DNA of 64,000 bases, taken from Chitinophaga sp. MM2321 (lineage in GTDB: Bacteria; Bacteroidota; Bacteroidia; Chitinophagales; Chitinophagaceae). The DNA lies in the NCBI RefSeq assembly GCF_964033635.1, contig NZ_OZ035533.1:868001-932000 (forward strand). The letters run 5' to 3'. The position numbers and the translations under genes are program-made. Of the stretch, positions 26,668 through 36,891 are shown in pieces (position 1 is the stretch's first letter; every line of letters begins with the position of its first letter). Below the pieces are notes generated by a model. That model was not told the DNA's origin. It did no database searches and worked only from the letters and a program-made list of their open reading frames with translations.

Positions 26668-29046
26668 TTATGCGCTGCAGGTAACACAACCTTCTTCCAT
26701 GGTACATACAGCCCCTTCAGGAATATCTTCCAGGGAAACATCACCGCCAGCAGCTTTAACAACCGGCTGGATCTGCTGACCACCTTGTTTTTCTACGGTA
26801 AACTGTACCGCCTGTGTAGCAGCCTGTGTACGCAGATAATACATACCTGTTTTCAAACCTTTCTTCCAGGCATAGAAGTGCATGGAGGTGAGCTTGGCGT
26901 TGGTAGGTGTGTCAACGAAGAGGTTCAGTGATTGAGACTGACAGATGAACGCACCGCGGTCTGCTGCCATATCAATCAGGTTACGTTGTTTGATTTCCCA
27001 TACCGTTTTGTAGAGTTCTTTGATGCTGGATGGTATTTCAGGAATACTCTGAATGGAACCATTGGATGAAATGATTTTAGTTTTCATTTCATTATCCCAG
27101 AGGCCCAGTTCCACGAGGTCTTTCAGCAGGTGTTTGTTTACCACTACAAACTCACCACTCAGTACACGGCGTGTGTAGATGTTGGAAGTGTAAGGTTCAA
27201 AACACTCGTTGTTGCCGAGAATCTGTGAAGTAGACGCTGTAGGCATAGGCGCCAGCAGCAGGGAGTTGCGGATACCATCTTTTTTGATGGCAGCTTTCAG
27301 TGATTTCCAGTCCCAGCGTTCGGAAGGTTTCACATCCCACATATCAAACTGGAGGATTCCTTTGGAAGCCGGTGAGCCTGGGAATGTTTCGTAGTAGCCT
27401 TCTTTTTTGGCGAGGTCGTTGGAAGCGGTTAAACCGGCGAAGTAGATGGTTTCAAATATTTCGCTGTTCAGTTTCTTGGCTTCATCACTTTCAAAAGGAT
27501 AACGCATAAGGATAAACGCATCTGCGAGACCCTGTACACCCAGGCCGATAGGGCGGTGGCGCAGGTTACTGCGTTCTGCCTCTTCTACCGGGTAGTAGTT
27601 ATGATCGATGATCTTGTTCAGGTTTAAAGTAGCCTGATAGGTTACTTCGTATAATTTCTGATGATCAAATTGTCCTTCTGTTACAAAGCGGGGCAGTGCC
27701 AGGGAAGCAAGGTTACATACCGCTACTTCATTGGCATCGGTATATTCGATGATCTCTGTGCAGAGGTTGGAACTCTTGATGGTGCCCAGGTTTTGCTGGT
27801 TGGATTTGCGGTTGGCCGCATCTTTATACAACAGGTAAGGAGTGCCGGTTTCAATCTGTGCATCCAGGATGGCGAACCAGAGTTCCTGTGCTTTGATTGT
27901 TTTACGTGCGCGGCCTTCCTGTTCATATTTTTCAAACAGTTGTTCAAATTCATTACCCCAGCATTCGTGCAAACCGGGTGCTTCGTGTGGGCAGAACAAT
28001 GACCAGTTGCCATTGGCTTCTACACGTTTCATAAACAGGTCGGGCATCCAGAGGGCGTAGAACAGATCACGTGCGCGCATCTCTTCTTTACCGTGGTTTT
28101 TACGCAGGTCCAGGAATTCGAAAATGTCGGCATGCCATGGTTCCAGGTAGATAGCGAAAGCGCCTTTACGCTTGCCACCACCCTGATCCACATAGCGTGC
28201 AGTATCGTTGAATACGCGCAGCATAGGAATGATACCATTGGAAGTACCATTGGTGCCACTGATGTAGGAACCCGTAGCACGGATGTTATGAATGCTGAGG
28301 CCAATACCGCCGGCGCTTTGTGAAATCTTGGCGGTTTGTTTCAGGGTATCGTAGATGCCTTCGATGCTGTCTCCCTGCATGGTGAGCAGGAAGCAGGAGG
28401 ACATCTGCGGTTTGGGAGTGCCTGCATTGAACAGGGTAGGCGTGGCATGTGTAAACCACCGCTCACTCATCAGGTTATATGTTTTGATGGCAGATTCTAT
28501 ATCTGTTTTGTGGATGCCTACAGATACACGCATAAACATGTGCTGTGGACGTTCTACCACTTTGCCTTCTGTTTTCAGCAGGTAAGAGCGTTCCAGTGTT
28601 TTGAAACCGAAGTAGTCAAAAGCAAAGTCACGGTCGTAGATGATATTGGAATCCAGTGTGTCAGCATTGGTGCTGATAATGTCCCAAACTTCATCAGACA
28701 GCAGTGCTGCTGATTTACCGGTTTTAGGATCTATATATTCATACAGTTTCTTCATCGTTTTGGAAAACGACTTTTCTGTATTTTTATGCAGGTTACTTAC
28801 TGCTATGCGGGAGGCCAGCAGGGCATAATCGGGGTGTTTGGTAGTCAGAGAGGCAGCTGTTTCAGCAGCCAGGTTATCCAGTTCCGAAGTAGTAACACCA
28901 TCGTATAAACCCTGGATTACTTTTTTTGCTACATCTATTGCATCTACGTATTCAGTATTGAAACCATAACACAGTTTTTCAATACGTGCAGTGATCTTAT
29001 CGAATTTCACTGCTTCTTTTCTTCCATCTCTCTTGATTACGAACAT
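26668..29046 (-). CDS. nrdA: Class Ia ribonucleoside-diphosphate reductase, alpha subunit
   Basis: The 792-residue catalytic subunit reduces ribonucleotides for DNA synthesis. An ATP-cone allosteric domain occupies about residues 1-90 ([16 protein letters not shown]). Active-site residues are visible: Cys218 (MSSCFL), Asn427-Cys429-Glu431 (NLCTEI) and Cys444 (VCNLASL). The C-terminal CVTCSA tail carries the Cys pair that passes electrons from thioredoxin. It lies 29 bases after nrdB in one operon, with the order beta then alpha. Regulation by ATP/dATP through the cone is expected. Confidence 0.97.
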   Translation of the reverse strand: MFVIKRDGRKEAVKFDKITARIEKLCYGFNTEYVDAIDVAKKVIQGLYDGVTTSELDNLAAETAASLTTKHPDYALLASRIAVSNLHKNTEKSFSKTMKKLYEYIDPKTGKSAALLSDEVWDIISTNADTLDSNIIYDRDFAFDYFGFKTLERSYLLKTEGKVVERPQHMFMRVSVGIHKTDIESAIKTYNLMSERWFTHATPTLFNAGTPKPQMSSCFLLTMQGDSIEGIYDTLKQTAKISQSAGGIGLSIHNIRATGSYISGTNGTSNGIIPMLRVFNDTARYVDQGGGKRKGAFAIYLEPWHADIFEFLDLRKNHGKEEMRARDLFYALWMPDLFMKRVEANGNWSLFCPHEAPGLHECWGNEFEQLFEKYEQEGRARKTIKAQELWFAILDAQIETGTPYLLYKDAANRKSNQQNLGTIKSSNLCTEIIEYTDANEVAVCNLASLALPRFVTEGQFDHQKLYEVTYQATLNLNKIIDHNYYPVEEAERSNLRHRPIGLGVQGLADAFILMRYPFESDEAKKLNSEIFETIYFAGLTASNDLAKKEGYYETFPGSPASKGILQFDMWDVKPSERWDWKSLKAAIKKDGIRNSLLLAPMPTASTSQILGNNECFEPYTSNIYTRRVLSGEFVVVNKHLLKDLVELGLWDNEMKTKIISSNGSIQSIPEIPSSIKELYKTVWEIKQRNLIDMAADRGAFICQSQSLNLFVDTPTNAKLTSMHFYAWKKGLKTGMYYLRTQAATQAVQFTVEKQGGQQIQPVVKAAGGDVSLEDIPEGAVCTMEEGCVTCSA

Positions 29047-29075
29047 GGGTTTGCGAATTTAAGAGGGTTAAATAT

Positions 29076-30050
29076 TTAAAAGTCTTCTTCCAGGCTGAAT
29101 GTCTGCGAGTCTTTGCTGCCGCCCATTACGCCTGATTTTTGGTAATCGCCCACACGTTTTTCAAAGAAATTGGTCTTGCCCTGCAATGAAATCATTTCCA
29201 TGAAATCGAAAGGATTAGACACGTTGAATATTTTTGTATATCCCAGTTCACCTATCCATCTGTCGGCTACAAACTCGATGTATTGTGCCATCAGGCGGCT
29301 GTTCATACCGATGAGATCTACCGGTAAGGCTTCTGTGATAAATTCTTTTTCAAATGCTACGGCGTCGCGGATGATCTGGTGTACCTGTTCTTCGCTCAGT
29401 TTTGTTGCCAGCATGCTGTAAAGCAGGCAGGCAAATTCACAATGCAGCCCTTCATCACGGCTGATCAGTTCATTGGAGAAAGTAAGTCCTGGCATCAGGC
29501 CTCTTTTCTTTAACCAGAAGATAGAGCAGAAGCTGCCACTGAAGAAAATGCCTTCTACTGCTGCAAAGGCTACAAGGCGCTCTGCAAAGGAGCCATTCTC
29601 GATCCAACGCAATGCCCAGTCAGCTTTCTTTCTTACTGCCGGTACCGTGTCGATGGCGTGAAACAGACGATCTTTTTCAACTGCATCTTTTACATAGGTA
29701 TCGATCAGTAATGCGTATGTTTCAGAGTGGATATTTTCCATCATGATCTGGAAACCGTAAAAACAACGGGCTTCCGGGATCTGTACCTCGCTCATAAAGT
29801 TTACCGCCAGGTTCTCATTTACGATACCATCGCTGGCTGCAAAAAATGCAAGTACATGTGATATAAAATGGCGCTCGCCATCATTCAGGTTGGCCCAGTC
29901 TTTCAGGTCACTGCTTAAATCTATCTCCTCTGCTGTCCAGAAACTTGCTTCGTGCTTCTTGTATTGCTCCCAAACTTTTGGATATTTGATCGGCAATAAC
30001 ACAAAACGATCCTTGTTCTCTTTTAAAAGAATTTCATTCTCGTTACTCAT
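29076..30050 (-). CDS. nrdB: Class Ia ribonucleoside-diphosphate reductase, beta subunit
   Basis: The 324-residue radical subunit has di-iron ligands Asp74, Glu105 and His108 and the radical Tyr112 ([10 protein letters not shown]), which corresponds to E. coli Asp84/Glu115/His118/Tyr122. The second ligand set is in the EGLHCEFA segment. The presence of the Tyr argues against a class Ic enzyme. The C-terminal SLEEDF tail fits docking to NrdA. It is the promoter-proximal gene of the operon; a DnaA-box-like palindrome lies upstream. Confidence 0.97.
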   Translation of the reverse strand: MSNENEILLKENKDRFVLLPIKYPKVWEQYKKHEASFWTAEEIDLSSDLKDWANLNDGERHFISHVLAFFAASDGIVNENLAVNFMSEVQIPEARCFYGFQIMMENIHSETYALLIDTYVKDAVEKDRLFHAIDTVPAVRKKADWALRWIENGSFAERLVAFAAVEGIFFSGSFCSIFWLKKRGLMPGLTFSNELISRDEGLHCEFACLLYSMLATKLSEEQVHQIIRDAVAFEKEFITEALPVDLIGMNSRLMAQYIEFVADRWIGELGYTKIFNVSNPFDFMEMISLQGKTNFFEKRVGDYQKSGVMGGSKDSQTFSLEEDF

Positions 30051-30499
30051 ATAAATATTTTTATCGGTCTGTCGAAGGTTTTTTGGTTTTTCGATCTGGG
30101 GTCAGCATGCTGCATAAAAAATCACATTTACTATCATCCCTTGTATCTCAGCATCTACAATATCCTAAAATCCATACGTCCAGGATTACAAATGTAAGCA
30201 ACCGGATATGGCATCTGCTTAATAGTTTTCAACAGGTGTGGAAAAACAATATAAACATTGTGTAAATGCAGTGGTGTAGCATGTTTCACGCGTTTACGGT
30301 GACGGGTATATGTAATATGTTTTCTATGTGAAAAAAATCCGGCACGCCCTGCTAATATATACACACATTTTTTACTGAATAGGCTAACCGTATGAACATC
30401 AGTATAAAAAAAGACACTACCAAATTTTTGTTAAATTGATGCCCCATATTGTACATATATGCATTAATTCTTCATATTTACAGTCTTAACCTTTTACGT
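30051..30499. other. Divergent region nrdB / ABC transporter
   Basis: About 450 A/T-rich bases. On the minus strand TACATTTG (30196-30189) fits TAnnTTTG and could serve nrdB with a leader of about 130 bases. The palindrome at 30226-30245 lies just upstream of it. No complete promoter for the ABC operon is clear, and no ORF or RNA gene is supported. Confidence 0.5.
30226..30245 (-). promoter_or_regulatory. Inverted DnaA-box-like pair upstream of nrdB
   Basis: TTTTCAACAGGTGTGGAAAA is a near-perfect palindrome. Its minus-strand half TTTTCCACA fits the DnaA box TTWTNCACA exactly and the other half, TTTTCAACA, with one mismatch. It is about 180 bases upstream of nrdB, beside a candidate -7 box. 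Confidence 0.55.
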
Positions 30500-31141
30500 A
30501 TGCCCGAACCGGTTATTGCCCTTCATGCTGTTAAAAAAAGTTACCAGGACGTGTCCGTGCTGGATATTGCCCGCCTGGAACTACCTGCAGGCGTCTATTG
30601 GCTGCAAGGTGAAAATGGCGCCGGCAAAACCACCTGCATGAAGGTGATGGCGGGTTTGATTCCTTTCAAAGGAGAAATCCTGTTACAGGGCGGTGTAAGC
30701 AGCCAGGCCAATCCCGTACAGTTCCGCCGCCTGATCAACTACGCCGAAGCAGAACCGCTTTATCCCGCTTTCCTCACCGGCCGCGATTTGCTGGATCTAT
30801 ACCTCAACACAAAAGGAGGGGACCGCGAACGAATCCTGGGGATCAGCGAAAGACTGGGGGTGAACATATTTGTGAATAACCCTGTCAGCAGCTACTCCAG
30901 CGGTATGCTCAAAAAATTATCACTGCTGCTGGCATTTACCGGCAACCCCGCTGTCATACTACTGGATGAACCACTGATCACCATCGATACCCGCACCCTG
31001 GCCATCATGTATGACCTGATCCGCAGCTACAGCGCCAGCGGCGTCACTTTTTTTATCACCTCACATCAGCCGCTGGATCCAAACGAATTAACGGTAACGG
31101 GTACACTACAGGTGGCTCATAAAAACATTACGCTCAATTAA
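30500..31141 (+). CDS. ABC transporter ATP-binding protein
   Basis: From the ATG at 30500 the protein is 213 residues, a single compact nucleotide-binding domain. Walker A is GENGAGKTT (38-46), the signature motif is the variant SSYSSGMLKKLSLL, Walker B is VILLDEPL with Glu, and the switch His is in TSHQPLD. Short solitary ATPases like this pair with a separate permease, here the next gene one base away. Substrate unknown. I prefer this ATG to an upstream one because it puts the first strand at the normal distance from Walker A. Confidence 0.9.
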   Translation: MPEPVIALHAVKKSYQDVSVLDIARLELPAGVYWLQGENGAGKTTCMKVMAGLIPFKGEILLQGGVSSQANPVQFRRLINYAEAEPLYPAFLTGRDLLDLYLNTKGGDRERILGISERLGVNIFVNNPVSSYSSGMLKKLSLLLAFTGNPAVILLDEPLITIDTRTLAIMYDLIRSYSASGVTFFITSHQPLDPNELTVTGTLQVAHKNITLN

Positions 31142-31142
31142 T

Positions 31143-32267
31143 ATGCGTTCGACCATCGACATCCTTCATAAAATATTTACCCGGCAATTCTATGTACAGA
31201 ATACCGGTTTTTTTCTTGTACTCTTTTACCTGCTGTTTGGCGTAGTCAATGGTGGCAATCTCTTGGCCTATCACAAATCCCTGATGCTCGGATTCCTGGG
31301 CAATTACGGCTTCCTGTTGCTGGTGCTGTCACTATGGACACTATACCTGCTCAAATGCACGGGCTTTATCTTAAAAGTGTTGCAAAAACAAGGCTATGAA
31401 TTTCTGTATCCCACCATGGGAAGCATGGAGAAGGCCGATCGCCTGAAAACCTGGGTAACACTGCATACCGCCATATTTATGCCTGTCATGATCTATGCAG
31501 GCATTGCCGGTGTAGTAGCTTTCATTTGCCAGTACTACATACAAGGAATTATTATCGTTCTCTTTGTTATAGCCATGTGCATATGGCCGTTGGCGTTATA
31601 CGAAAGAAAGATCGCACAACCGGATGTGCTATTCTTTACAGGAAAGCTGCAACGCTGGATGAACCGGCATTTCACAAAGCCGCCGGTCCTGTTTTTTTTA
31701 TACGAACTGCTGACGCAGTTTCCAAGACGCATCTTCAGTACGAAACTATCTTCCGCAGGCGTATTATGGCTCACTTTTTTTCTGATGAGACAAGGAGATT
31801 ATTTTGATCTGCGCGGTCTGCAACTGGGCGTCATGGTGAGTGTACTGGTGCACTTGCAGCTCATGACACACCACCGCGCATTTGATGATACGTTCCTCAA
31901 CTTCATGGAAAACCTGCCCATCTCCACTTTTACACATTATACCCGCCTTATCGGTATATATGTATTATTATTTTTACCGGAGATGATTATGATTACTGTT
32001 AACGTATATACGAAAACCTCCCTGCCGGGATTAATCACCGTATTTTGTACGGCCTTGTCATTAATGGTATTCTTCCGTAGCCTGTTATATTTTCCGAAGA
32101 TGGATCCTGAAATCCATGTACGTTATGTATTAATCACTTCCTTCGTGGTATTGTTCATGATCCTCGGCAGATACGAATGGCCGGCTATCTTATTGTTGCA
32201 GACAGCATCGGCCATTATCTTCTTTAAAAAATACCGCAGGTACGAACCCTTTATTGAGCAGGACTAA
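31143..32267 (+). CDS. ABC transporter permease-like membrane protein, family not recognised
   Basis: The 374-residue protein has about ten hydrophobic segments spread over the whole length and no signal peptide. No motif of a named permease class stands out. It follows the ATPase by one base, so it is almost certainly the membrane half of the same exporter. The first segment starts after a short charged N-terminus (MRSTIDILHKIFTRQF). Export of a lipid, peptide or envelope component is possible but not shown. It converges with the next gene with only five bases between stops. Confidence 0.75.
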   Translation: MRSTIDILHKIFTRQFYVQNTGFFLVLFYLLFGVVNGGNLLAYHKSLMLGFLGNYGFLLLVLSLWTLYLLKCTGFILKVLQKQGYEFLYPTMGSMEKADRLKTWVTLHTAIFMPVMIYAGIAGVVAFICQYYIQGIIIVLFVIAMCIWPLALYERKIAQPDVLFFTGKLQRWMNRHFTKPPVLFFLYELLTQFPRRIFSTKLSSAGVLWLTFFLMRQGDYFDLRGLQLGVMVSVLVHLQLMTHHRAFDDTFLNFMENLPISTFTHYTRLIGIYVLLFLPEMIMITVNVYTKTSLPGLITVFCTALSLMVFFRSLLYFPKMDPEIHVRYVLITSFVVLFMILGRYEWPAILLLQTASAIIFFKKYRRYEPFIEQD

Positions 32268-32272
32268 ATCTT

Positions 32273-33826
32273 TTAAATTCTTTTTTCTTTGTTGACGAAC
32301 TTCCTATGGATGACTTCCTGTACCGGTATCATTTCTATCTTGCTTTCCAGCCAGGAAATAATATCGAGATAGAGGAATGACCTGCGTTCGTAGGGGTCCT
32401 GCGAAATCTGTACCAGCCGGTCTTTCAGGTCAACGAAGGCATTGCGCAGGGCTTTGGGATTTGCATAGATGTACTTGCGCAAAAATTTCATGATCTCTTC
32501 CATGACGAGACCGAGATCTTTATGCTTGGAGATAAAGTGATACACTGATTTTATCAGGTATTCTACCAGGCTGTAATTCTCCAGTTCGTAATGTGCAATC
32601 AGGTGCAGGATGCGTGCAAAGCACTGGATATCTGCCCGCAGGTTACCGATTTTTAAGTTTATAATCTTATTGAGATAGATGATCGCTTTATTATTATCTC
32701 CGCTACCAAAATACAGACACGCAATTTTATAGTAGAATACCAATACCCGGTGCTGATCTATCTTCAGGGTGTGGTTATTGATTTCTGTTTCCAGTTCCGG
32801 TACCATGGCCAGCCCCTGGCTAAAGGTGCCTTCGAGGAAGTACCGGTTTATTTTGGCGGTGTATAAATAGACGAATGCAGAAGTGCGGGTGTTTTCATGA
32901 AAATTCTCCTGGTTAGCCAGTATAAAGGCTTCCAGTTCACATAAGGCCGTTTTGAATTTTTCAAAGTTGGAAGTATAGAAATGCGCGGTCAGCAGGTTGT
33001 GCTGGGCTTTAATATACAGGTCCATATCTGTTTGTTGCAGCGAAGGGTATTGTTTGAAAAGGTCTACCCATTTCTGTGTATACCGGTAGTACATCACAAA
33101 GTCCTGGAGAATGTAGTAGTACCAGGAGGATGCCTGGAACAGGTATACTTTCTCGTAGAAGCTCATGTCTGTCTGCGGGCGTTGTGGCAGCTGGCTTTCA
33201 AAAAATGATTTCACCATTTCTCCGTCTCGTTCGTTGCGGGCGTGTCCCAGCTTGAGATACAGGCCGTACATGCGCAGCGAGAGGGTAGAGAGGCGGCTGA
33301 TGTTGGTCAGTTGTTGCTCTATCTGCCGTGATTCCGCGCTGAGGGCTTCCGCACGGTTCTCCAGGCTGCGGGTGATGTGCCTGGATTCAATCAGTTTCTC
33401 AAATTCCACAATTTCGTAGCCCAGCATCACTTCTTCCTGTTCCAATGCCATCACTTTGGCCTTACCCAGGATCTTCAGACTCTGGTTGTACAAACCTTTA
33501 TTATACAGTACCCGCGCATGGTCCAGCTGTTCGCGCAGGTCTATGAGCGGATCTTTCTGTTTGTACAGTTGCCGGAGGCTGGATAGCAGGTGTTTGTACA
33601 AATGCGCCTTTACGTTGGAAAGCTGTTGCTTTTTTATAGCCGTTACTTTCTTCAGAATCAGTTCTTCATCATAATCTTTCATTTTGTCCAGCGTATTGAA
33701 AAGCTGGATAAAAAGGACGTCCTCTTTTGTGTTGTTTTTGTTGAACGCCAGCTGAAAATTGCGCTTTTCGGCTTTTGTTAGTGTTTTTATTAATATGAAT
33801 AAGGCATCACTATGGCTGTTGGGCAT
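32273..33826 (-). CDS. Large helical-repeat protein, function unknown
   Basis: I do not recognise a named family. The 517-residue soluble protein is predicted almost wholly helical, with repeated Leu/Tyr/Phe-rich helix pairs spaced roughly as in TPR proteins, for example LYNKGLYNQSLKILGKAK and GDNNKAIIYLNKIINLKIG. The N-terminal 100 residues are Lys-rich (LTKAEKRNFQLAFNK) and contain a long helix. There is no membrane segment or signal. Divergent from leuC; no operon partner. A scaffold or protein-binding role is only a guess from the fold. Confidence 0.7.
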   Translation of the reverse strand: MPNSHSDALFILIKTLTKAEKRNFQLAFNKNNTKEDVLFIQLFNTLDKMKDYDEELILKKVTAIKKQQLSNVKAHLYKHLLSSLRQLYKQKDPLIDLREQLDHARVLYNKGLYNQSLKILGKAKVMALEQEEVMLGYEIVEFEKLIESRHITRSLENRAEALSAESRQIEQQLTNISRLSTLSLRMYGLYLKLGHARNERDGEMVKSFFESQLPQRPQTDMSFYEKVYLFQASSWYYYILQDFVMYYRYTQKWVDLFKQYPSLQQTDMDLYIKAQHNLLTAHFYTSNFEKFKTALCELEAFILANQENFHENTRTSAFVYLYTAKINRYFLEGTFSQGLAMVPELETEINNHTLKIDQHRVLVFYYKIACLYFGSGDNNKAIIYLNKIINLKIGNLRADIQCFARILHLIAHYELENYSLVEYLIKSVYHFISKHKDLGLVMEEIMKFLRKYIYANPKALRNAFVDLKDRLVQISQDPYERRSFLYLDIISWLESKIEMIPVQEVIHRKFVNKEKRI

Positions 33827-33938
33827 CGTTAATAAAGTCTTATAAATAATTGATAAACAAGATGTTGATGTGTATCAAGGTGTTTTAAAGGTTGTAATTA
33901 AAGCAAATTTAGCGATATGTCAATTAATTTTTGACCGT

Positions 33939-33946
33939 TAGCTTTG
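33939..33946 (+). promoter_or_regulatory. Candidate -7 element for the leucine operon
   Basis: TAGCTTTG fits TAnnTTTG and is 33 bases before leuC. No leader peptide rich in Leu codons and no T-box-like structure is visible upstream. Confidence 0.45.
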
Positions 33947-33978
33947 AAGATATAAACATTTAAAAGGAAGGATTTAGG

Positions 33979-35388
33979 ATGGGAAAAACGTTATTTGATA
34001 AGATCTGGGACAGCCACATTGTGATGAGCAGGCCGGAACATCCGGATGCCGTATACATCAATACGCATTTTATTCATGAGGTAACCAGTCCCCAGGCATT
34101 CGACGGTTTGCGCAAACGCGGCATTCCGGTATTTCGTCCGCAGAAAACGCGGGCTACAGCCGACCATAATGTACCTACTATTAATCAGCACCTGCCAATA
34201 AAAGAATCACTCAGCCGCCTCCAGGTGGAAATGCTTACAAAAAATACATCGGAGTTTGGCGTGGAACTGTATGGCCTGGGTCATCCGTTTCAGGGTATTG
34301 TACACGTTATCGGCCCTGAACTGGGGATCACCCTGCCGGGCATGACGATTGTGTGTGGCGACAGCCATACCAGCACACACGGTGCTTTTGGCGCCGTCGC
34401 TTTTGGTATCGGTACTTCCGAGGTGGAACAGGTACTGGCTACCCAATGCATCCTGCAATACAAGCCAAAACGCATGAAGATCGAGGTGAATGGCACCCTG
34501 AACAACGGCGTACTGTCTAAAGATATCATTCTATATATTATCTCTAAAATATCCGCTTCCGGTGCTACCGGTTATTTCGTGGAATATGCCGGTGATGCTA
34601 TCCGCAACCTCAGCATGGAAGCACGTATGACCATCTGCAACATGAGCATAGAAATGGGCGCACGTGGTGGCCTTATTGCGCCGGATGACACTACCTTTGA
34701 TTATATTAAAGGCCGTGAGTTTGCCCCGAAAGGCGCCGACTGGGATCAGGCACTGGCCTACTGGCATACGCTCCACACCGATGACGATGCACAATTTGAT
34801 AAGGTGCTTACTTTCGATGCCGCTGATATTGAACCACAGATCACTTATGGCACCAATCCCGGTATGGGCATGGGTATTACAGAACATATCCCCGCACTGG
34901 AACAGCTGGATGAAAAGGAAAGACCTTCTTTCAAAAAATCGCTCGACTATATGGAGCTGCAACCCGGCAGCGGTTTGCTGGGCAAAAAAGTGGATTATGT
35001 ATTCATCGGCAGCTGTACCAACTCCCGTATCGAAGACCTGCGCCTTGTGGCCGACTTCGTGAAAGGCAGACAGAAAGCCGATGATGTGGTGGTATGGATT
35101 GTACCGGGATCAAAACAGGTGGAAGCGCAGGCAATAGCAGAAGGGATCGATAAAGTCTTTACTGCTGCAGGTTTCCAGCTGCGTGAACCAGGTTGCTCTG
35201 CCTGCCTGGCGATGAATGAAGACAAAATACCCGCAGGTATGTATTGTATCTCTACCTCTAATCGTAACTTTGAAGGTCGTCAGGGCCCCAATGCCCGCAC
35301 CTTCCTTGCCAGTCCGCTCACTGCGGCGGCAGCGGCGATTACAGGCAGGGTTACAGACGTAAGGGAGCTGCTGATGGTGGGCGCATAG
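33979..35388 (+). CDS. leuC: 3-isopropylmalate dehydratase, large subunit
   Basis: The 469-residue aconitase-family enzyme isomerises 2- to 3-isopropylmalate with LeuD. Three Cys ligands of the 4Fe-4S cluster are in GSCTNSR and CSACLAMN. The N-terminal [13 protein letters not shown] and the [13 protein letters not shown] block are characteristic of LeuC rather than aconitase. It is the first gene of a leuC-methyltransferase-leuD-leuB-leuA operon with gaps of 20-90 bases. Length is normal. Confidence 0.97.
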   Translation: MGKTLFDKIWDSHIVMSRPEHPDAVYINTHFIHEVTSPQAFDGLRKRGIPVFRPQKTRATADHNVPTINQHLPIKESLSRLQVEMLTKNTSEFGVELYGLGHPFQGIVHVIGPELGITLPGMTIVCGDSHTSTHGAFGAVAFGIGTSEVEQVLATQCILQYKPKRMKIEVNGTLNNGVLSKDIILYIISKISASGATGYFVEYAGDAIRNLSMEARMTICNMSIEMGARGGLIAPDDTTFDYIKGREFAPKGADWDQALAYWHTLHTDDDAQFDKVLTFDAADIEPQITYGTNPGMGMGITEHIPALEQLDEKERPSFKKSLDYMELQPGSGLLGKKVDYVFIGSCTNSRIEDLRLVADFVKGRQKADDVVVWIVPGSKQVEAQAIAEGIDKVFTAAGFQLREPGCSACLAMNEDKIPAGMYCISTSNRNFEGRQGPNARTFLASPLTAAAAAITGRVTDVRELLMVGA

Positions 35389-35429
35389 CCTTCCAACAAC
35401 TAAAGCTTACCTGCAAAAAATCAACAGTT

Positions 35430-36182
35430 ATGGACAAGTGGAATGCTGACTTATATAAAGAGAAACATGCTTTCGTATTCGAATATGGCAACAGCCTGAT
35501 CGATGACTGGCTGCAACCCGGCCCTGGCGAAACTATCCTGGATCTGGGCTGTGGTACCGGCGAACTCACGGCGCAACTGGCAGCAACAGGTGCACAGGTG
35601 ACCGGCATAGATGCTTCGGAAGCGATGATCATCAGTGCACGCGCCCACTTCCCGCAGGTATCTTTTGAAGTGGGGGATGCTACCAGCTTTTCATTGCCGC
35701 TGCAGTTTGATGCGATCTTTTCCAACGCTGCCCTTCACTGGGTACGTGAAAAAGAAAAAGCGATTGCAAGGATGTATGCACAGTTGAAAAAAGGCGGCAG
35801 ACTGGTAATAGAAATGGGAGGCAAAGGTAATGTGGACAGCATTCTCACCACATTGGAGCGGGTGATGCAGGAAAAAGGATATACCTATGAACCGTTCTGG
35901 TATTTCCCTTCTCCCGGCGAATACACTACCCTGCTGGAGCATGCCGGATTTAAAATAGACCGCGTTCATTTCTTTGACCGGCCCACGAAACTGGTAGACC
36001 CGGAAACAGGGATCAGCGACTGGTTGCAGATGTTTGGTCATCATTTTTTTGCCGGCGTTCCGGAAAAAGACAGCCAGGCTATCCTGCAACAGGTGCAGCA
36101 AGAGCTGGCACCAGCCGCAACAAAGGATGGCAGCCTGTATGCGGATTATGTCCGTTTACGGGTATCAGCCGTCAAAATTTAA
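35430..36182 (+). CDS. Class I SAM methyltransferase, trans-aconitate methyltransferase-like
   Basis: The 250-residue protein has the class I motif I LDLGCGTGELTAQLA, the acidic strand end TGIDASEAM, and a motif with IFSNAALHWV that closely resembles Tam (trans-aconitate 2-methyltransferase, IFANASLQWL in E. coli as I recall it). The N-terminal MDKWNADLYKEKHAFVF start is also Tam-like. It sits inside the leucine operon, 41 bases after leuC and 89 before leuD. Because Tam-type enzymes methyl-esterify tricarboxylates, and yeast Tmt1 methylates 3-isopropylmalate, a leucine-pathway intermediate is an attractive substrate. That is inference. Confidence 0.8.
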   Translation: MDKWNADLYKEKHAFVFEYGNSLIDDWLQPGPGETILDLGCGTGELTAQLAATGAQVTGIDASEAMIISARAHFPQVSFEVGDATSFSLPLQFDAIFSNAALHWVREKEKAIARMYAQLKKGGRLVIEMGGKGNVDSILTTLERVMQEKGYTYEPFWYFPSPGEYTTLLEHAGFKIDRVHFFDRPTKLVDPETGISDWLQMFGHHFFAGVPEKDSQAILQQVQQELAPAATKDGSLYADYVRLRVSAVKI

Positions 36183-36235
36183 ATAGTGGTCATAAATAAC
36201 CATATTAACAGTAAAAAAACAAAAATCCTTCGTCA

Positions 36236-36254
36236 CCCCCTCCTTTGGAGGGGG
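36236..36254 (+). promoter_or_regulatory. GC-rich hairpin just before leuD
   Basis: CCCCCTCC (36236-36243) pairs with GGAGGGGG (36247-36254) over a TTT loop. A second GGGGGGAGG follows at 36258-36266 and can compete for the same C-rich arm. The second G-rich segment lies 6 bases before the leuD ATG, so alternative pairing could expose or hide the start region. Confidence 0.55.
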
Positions 36255-36271
36255 CCGGGGGGAGGCCAGAT

Positions 36272-36871
36272 ATGAGTAAAATATTTCAACATCTCGTTTC
36301 ATCTGCGGTACCAGTACCCATCGAAAATATTGATACCGATCAGATCATTCCTGCGCGCTTCCTGAAAGCAACAACCAGGGACGGTTTCGGCGAAAATCTT
36401 TTCCGCGACTGGCGCTTTGACAGCGATAACCAACCAAAAGCCGACTTTGCACTCAACAACCCGGTGTACAGTGGCCAGATCCTGGTAGGTGGTAAGAACT
36501 TCGGCTGTGGCTCCTCCCGTGAGCATGCCGCCTGGGCTATTGCCGACTATGGATTTAAAGTGGTGGTGAGTAGTTTTTTTGCAGATATCTTCAAAAATAA
36601 TTCTCTCAATAACTTTATCCTACCGGTACAGGTAAGCGAAGGTTTTCTTGATAAAATTTTTAAAGCAATAGCAGCAGATCCTGCTGCGCAGATAGAAGTA
36701 AGCCTGGAAAACCAGTTCATTAAAATAGTAGCTACCGGTGAACAGGAAAGCTTTGACATCAACGCATACAAAAAAACATGCCTGCTCAACGGGTACGATG
36801 ATATCGACTATCTGCTGAGCCTCCGCAAGGAAATTGAAAACTACGAAACTAAAAGCGCATTTAATTTTTAA
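36272..36871 (+). CDS. leuD: 3-isopropylmalate dehydratase, small subunit
   Basis: The 199-residue subunit carries the swivelling domain of the aconitase fold, with [13 protein letters not shown] near the N-terminus and the substrate-binding loop [14 protein letters not shown]. It pairs with LeuC. I choose the ATG at 36272: an upstream ATG at 36245 would run through the GC-rich hairpin and add nine residues (MEGAGGRPD) not expected in the family. The downstream gene leuB starts 20 bases after the stop. Confidence 0.95.
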   Translation: MSKIFQHLVSSAVPVPIENIDTDQIIPARFLKATTRDGFGENLFRDWRFDSDNQPKADFALNNPVYSGQILVGGKNFGCGSSREHAAWAIADYGFKVVVSSFFADIFKNNSLNNFILPVQVSEGFLDKIFKAIAADPAAQIEVSLENQFIKIVATGEQESFDINAYKKTCLLNGYDDIDYLLSLRKEIENYETKSAFNF

Positions 36872-36891
36872 GCTAAAAGCTACCACAACAT

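Noticed and set aside
30230..30265. NrdR box upstream of nrdB
   Set aside because: CAATATAAACATTG is only loosely like the NrdR box, and no second box at the usual spacing was found.
36245..36271. Longer leuD start at 36245
   Set aside because: It would translate the GC hairpin and add residues not found in LeuD; the ATG at 36272 starts directly at the conserved region.
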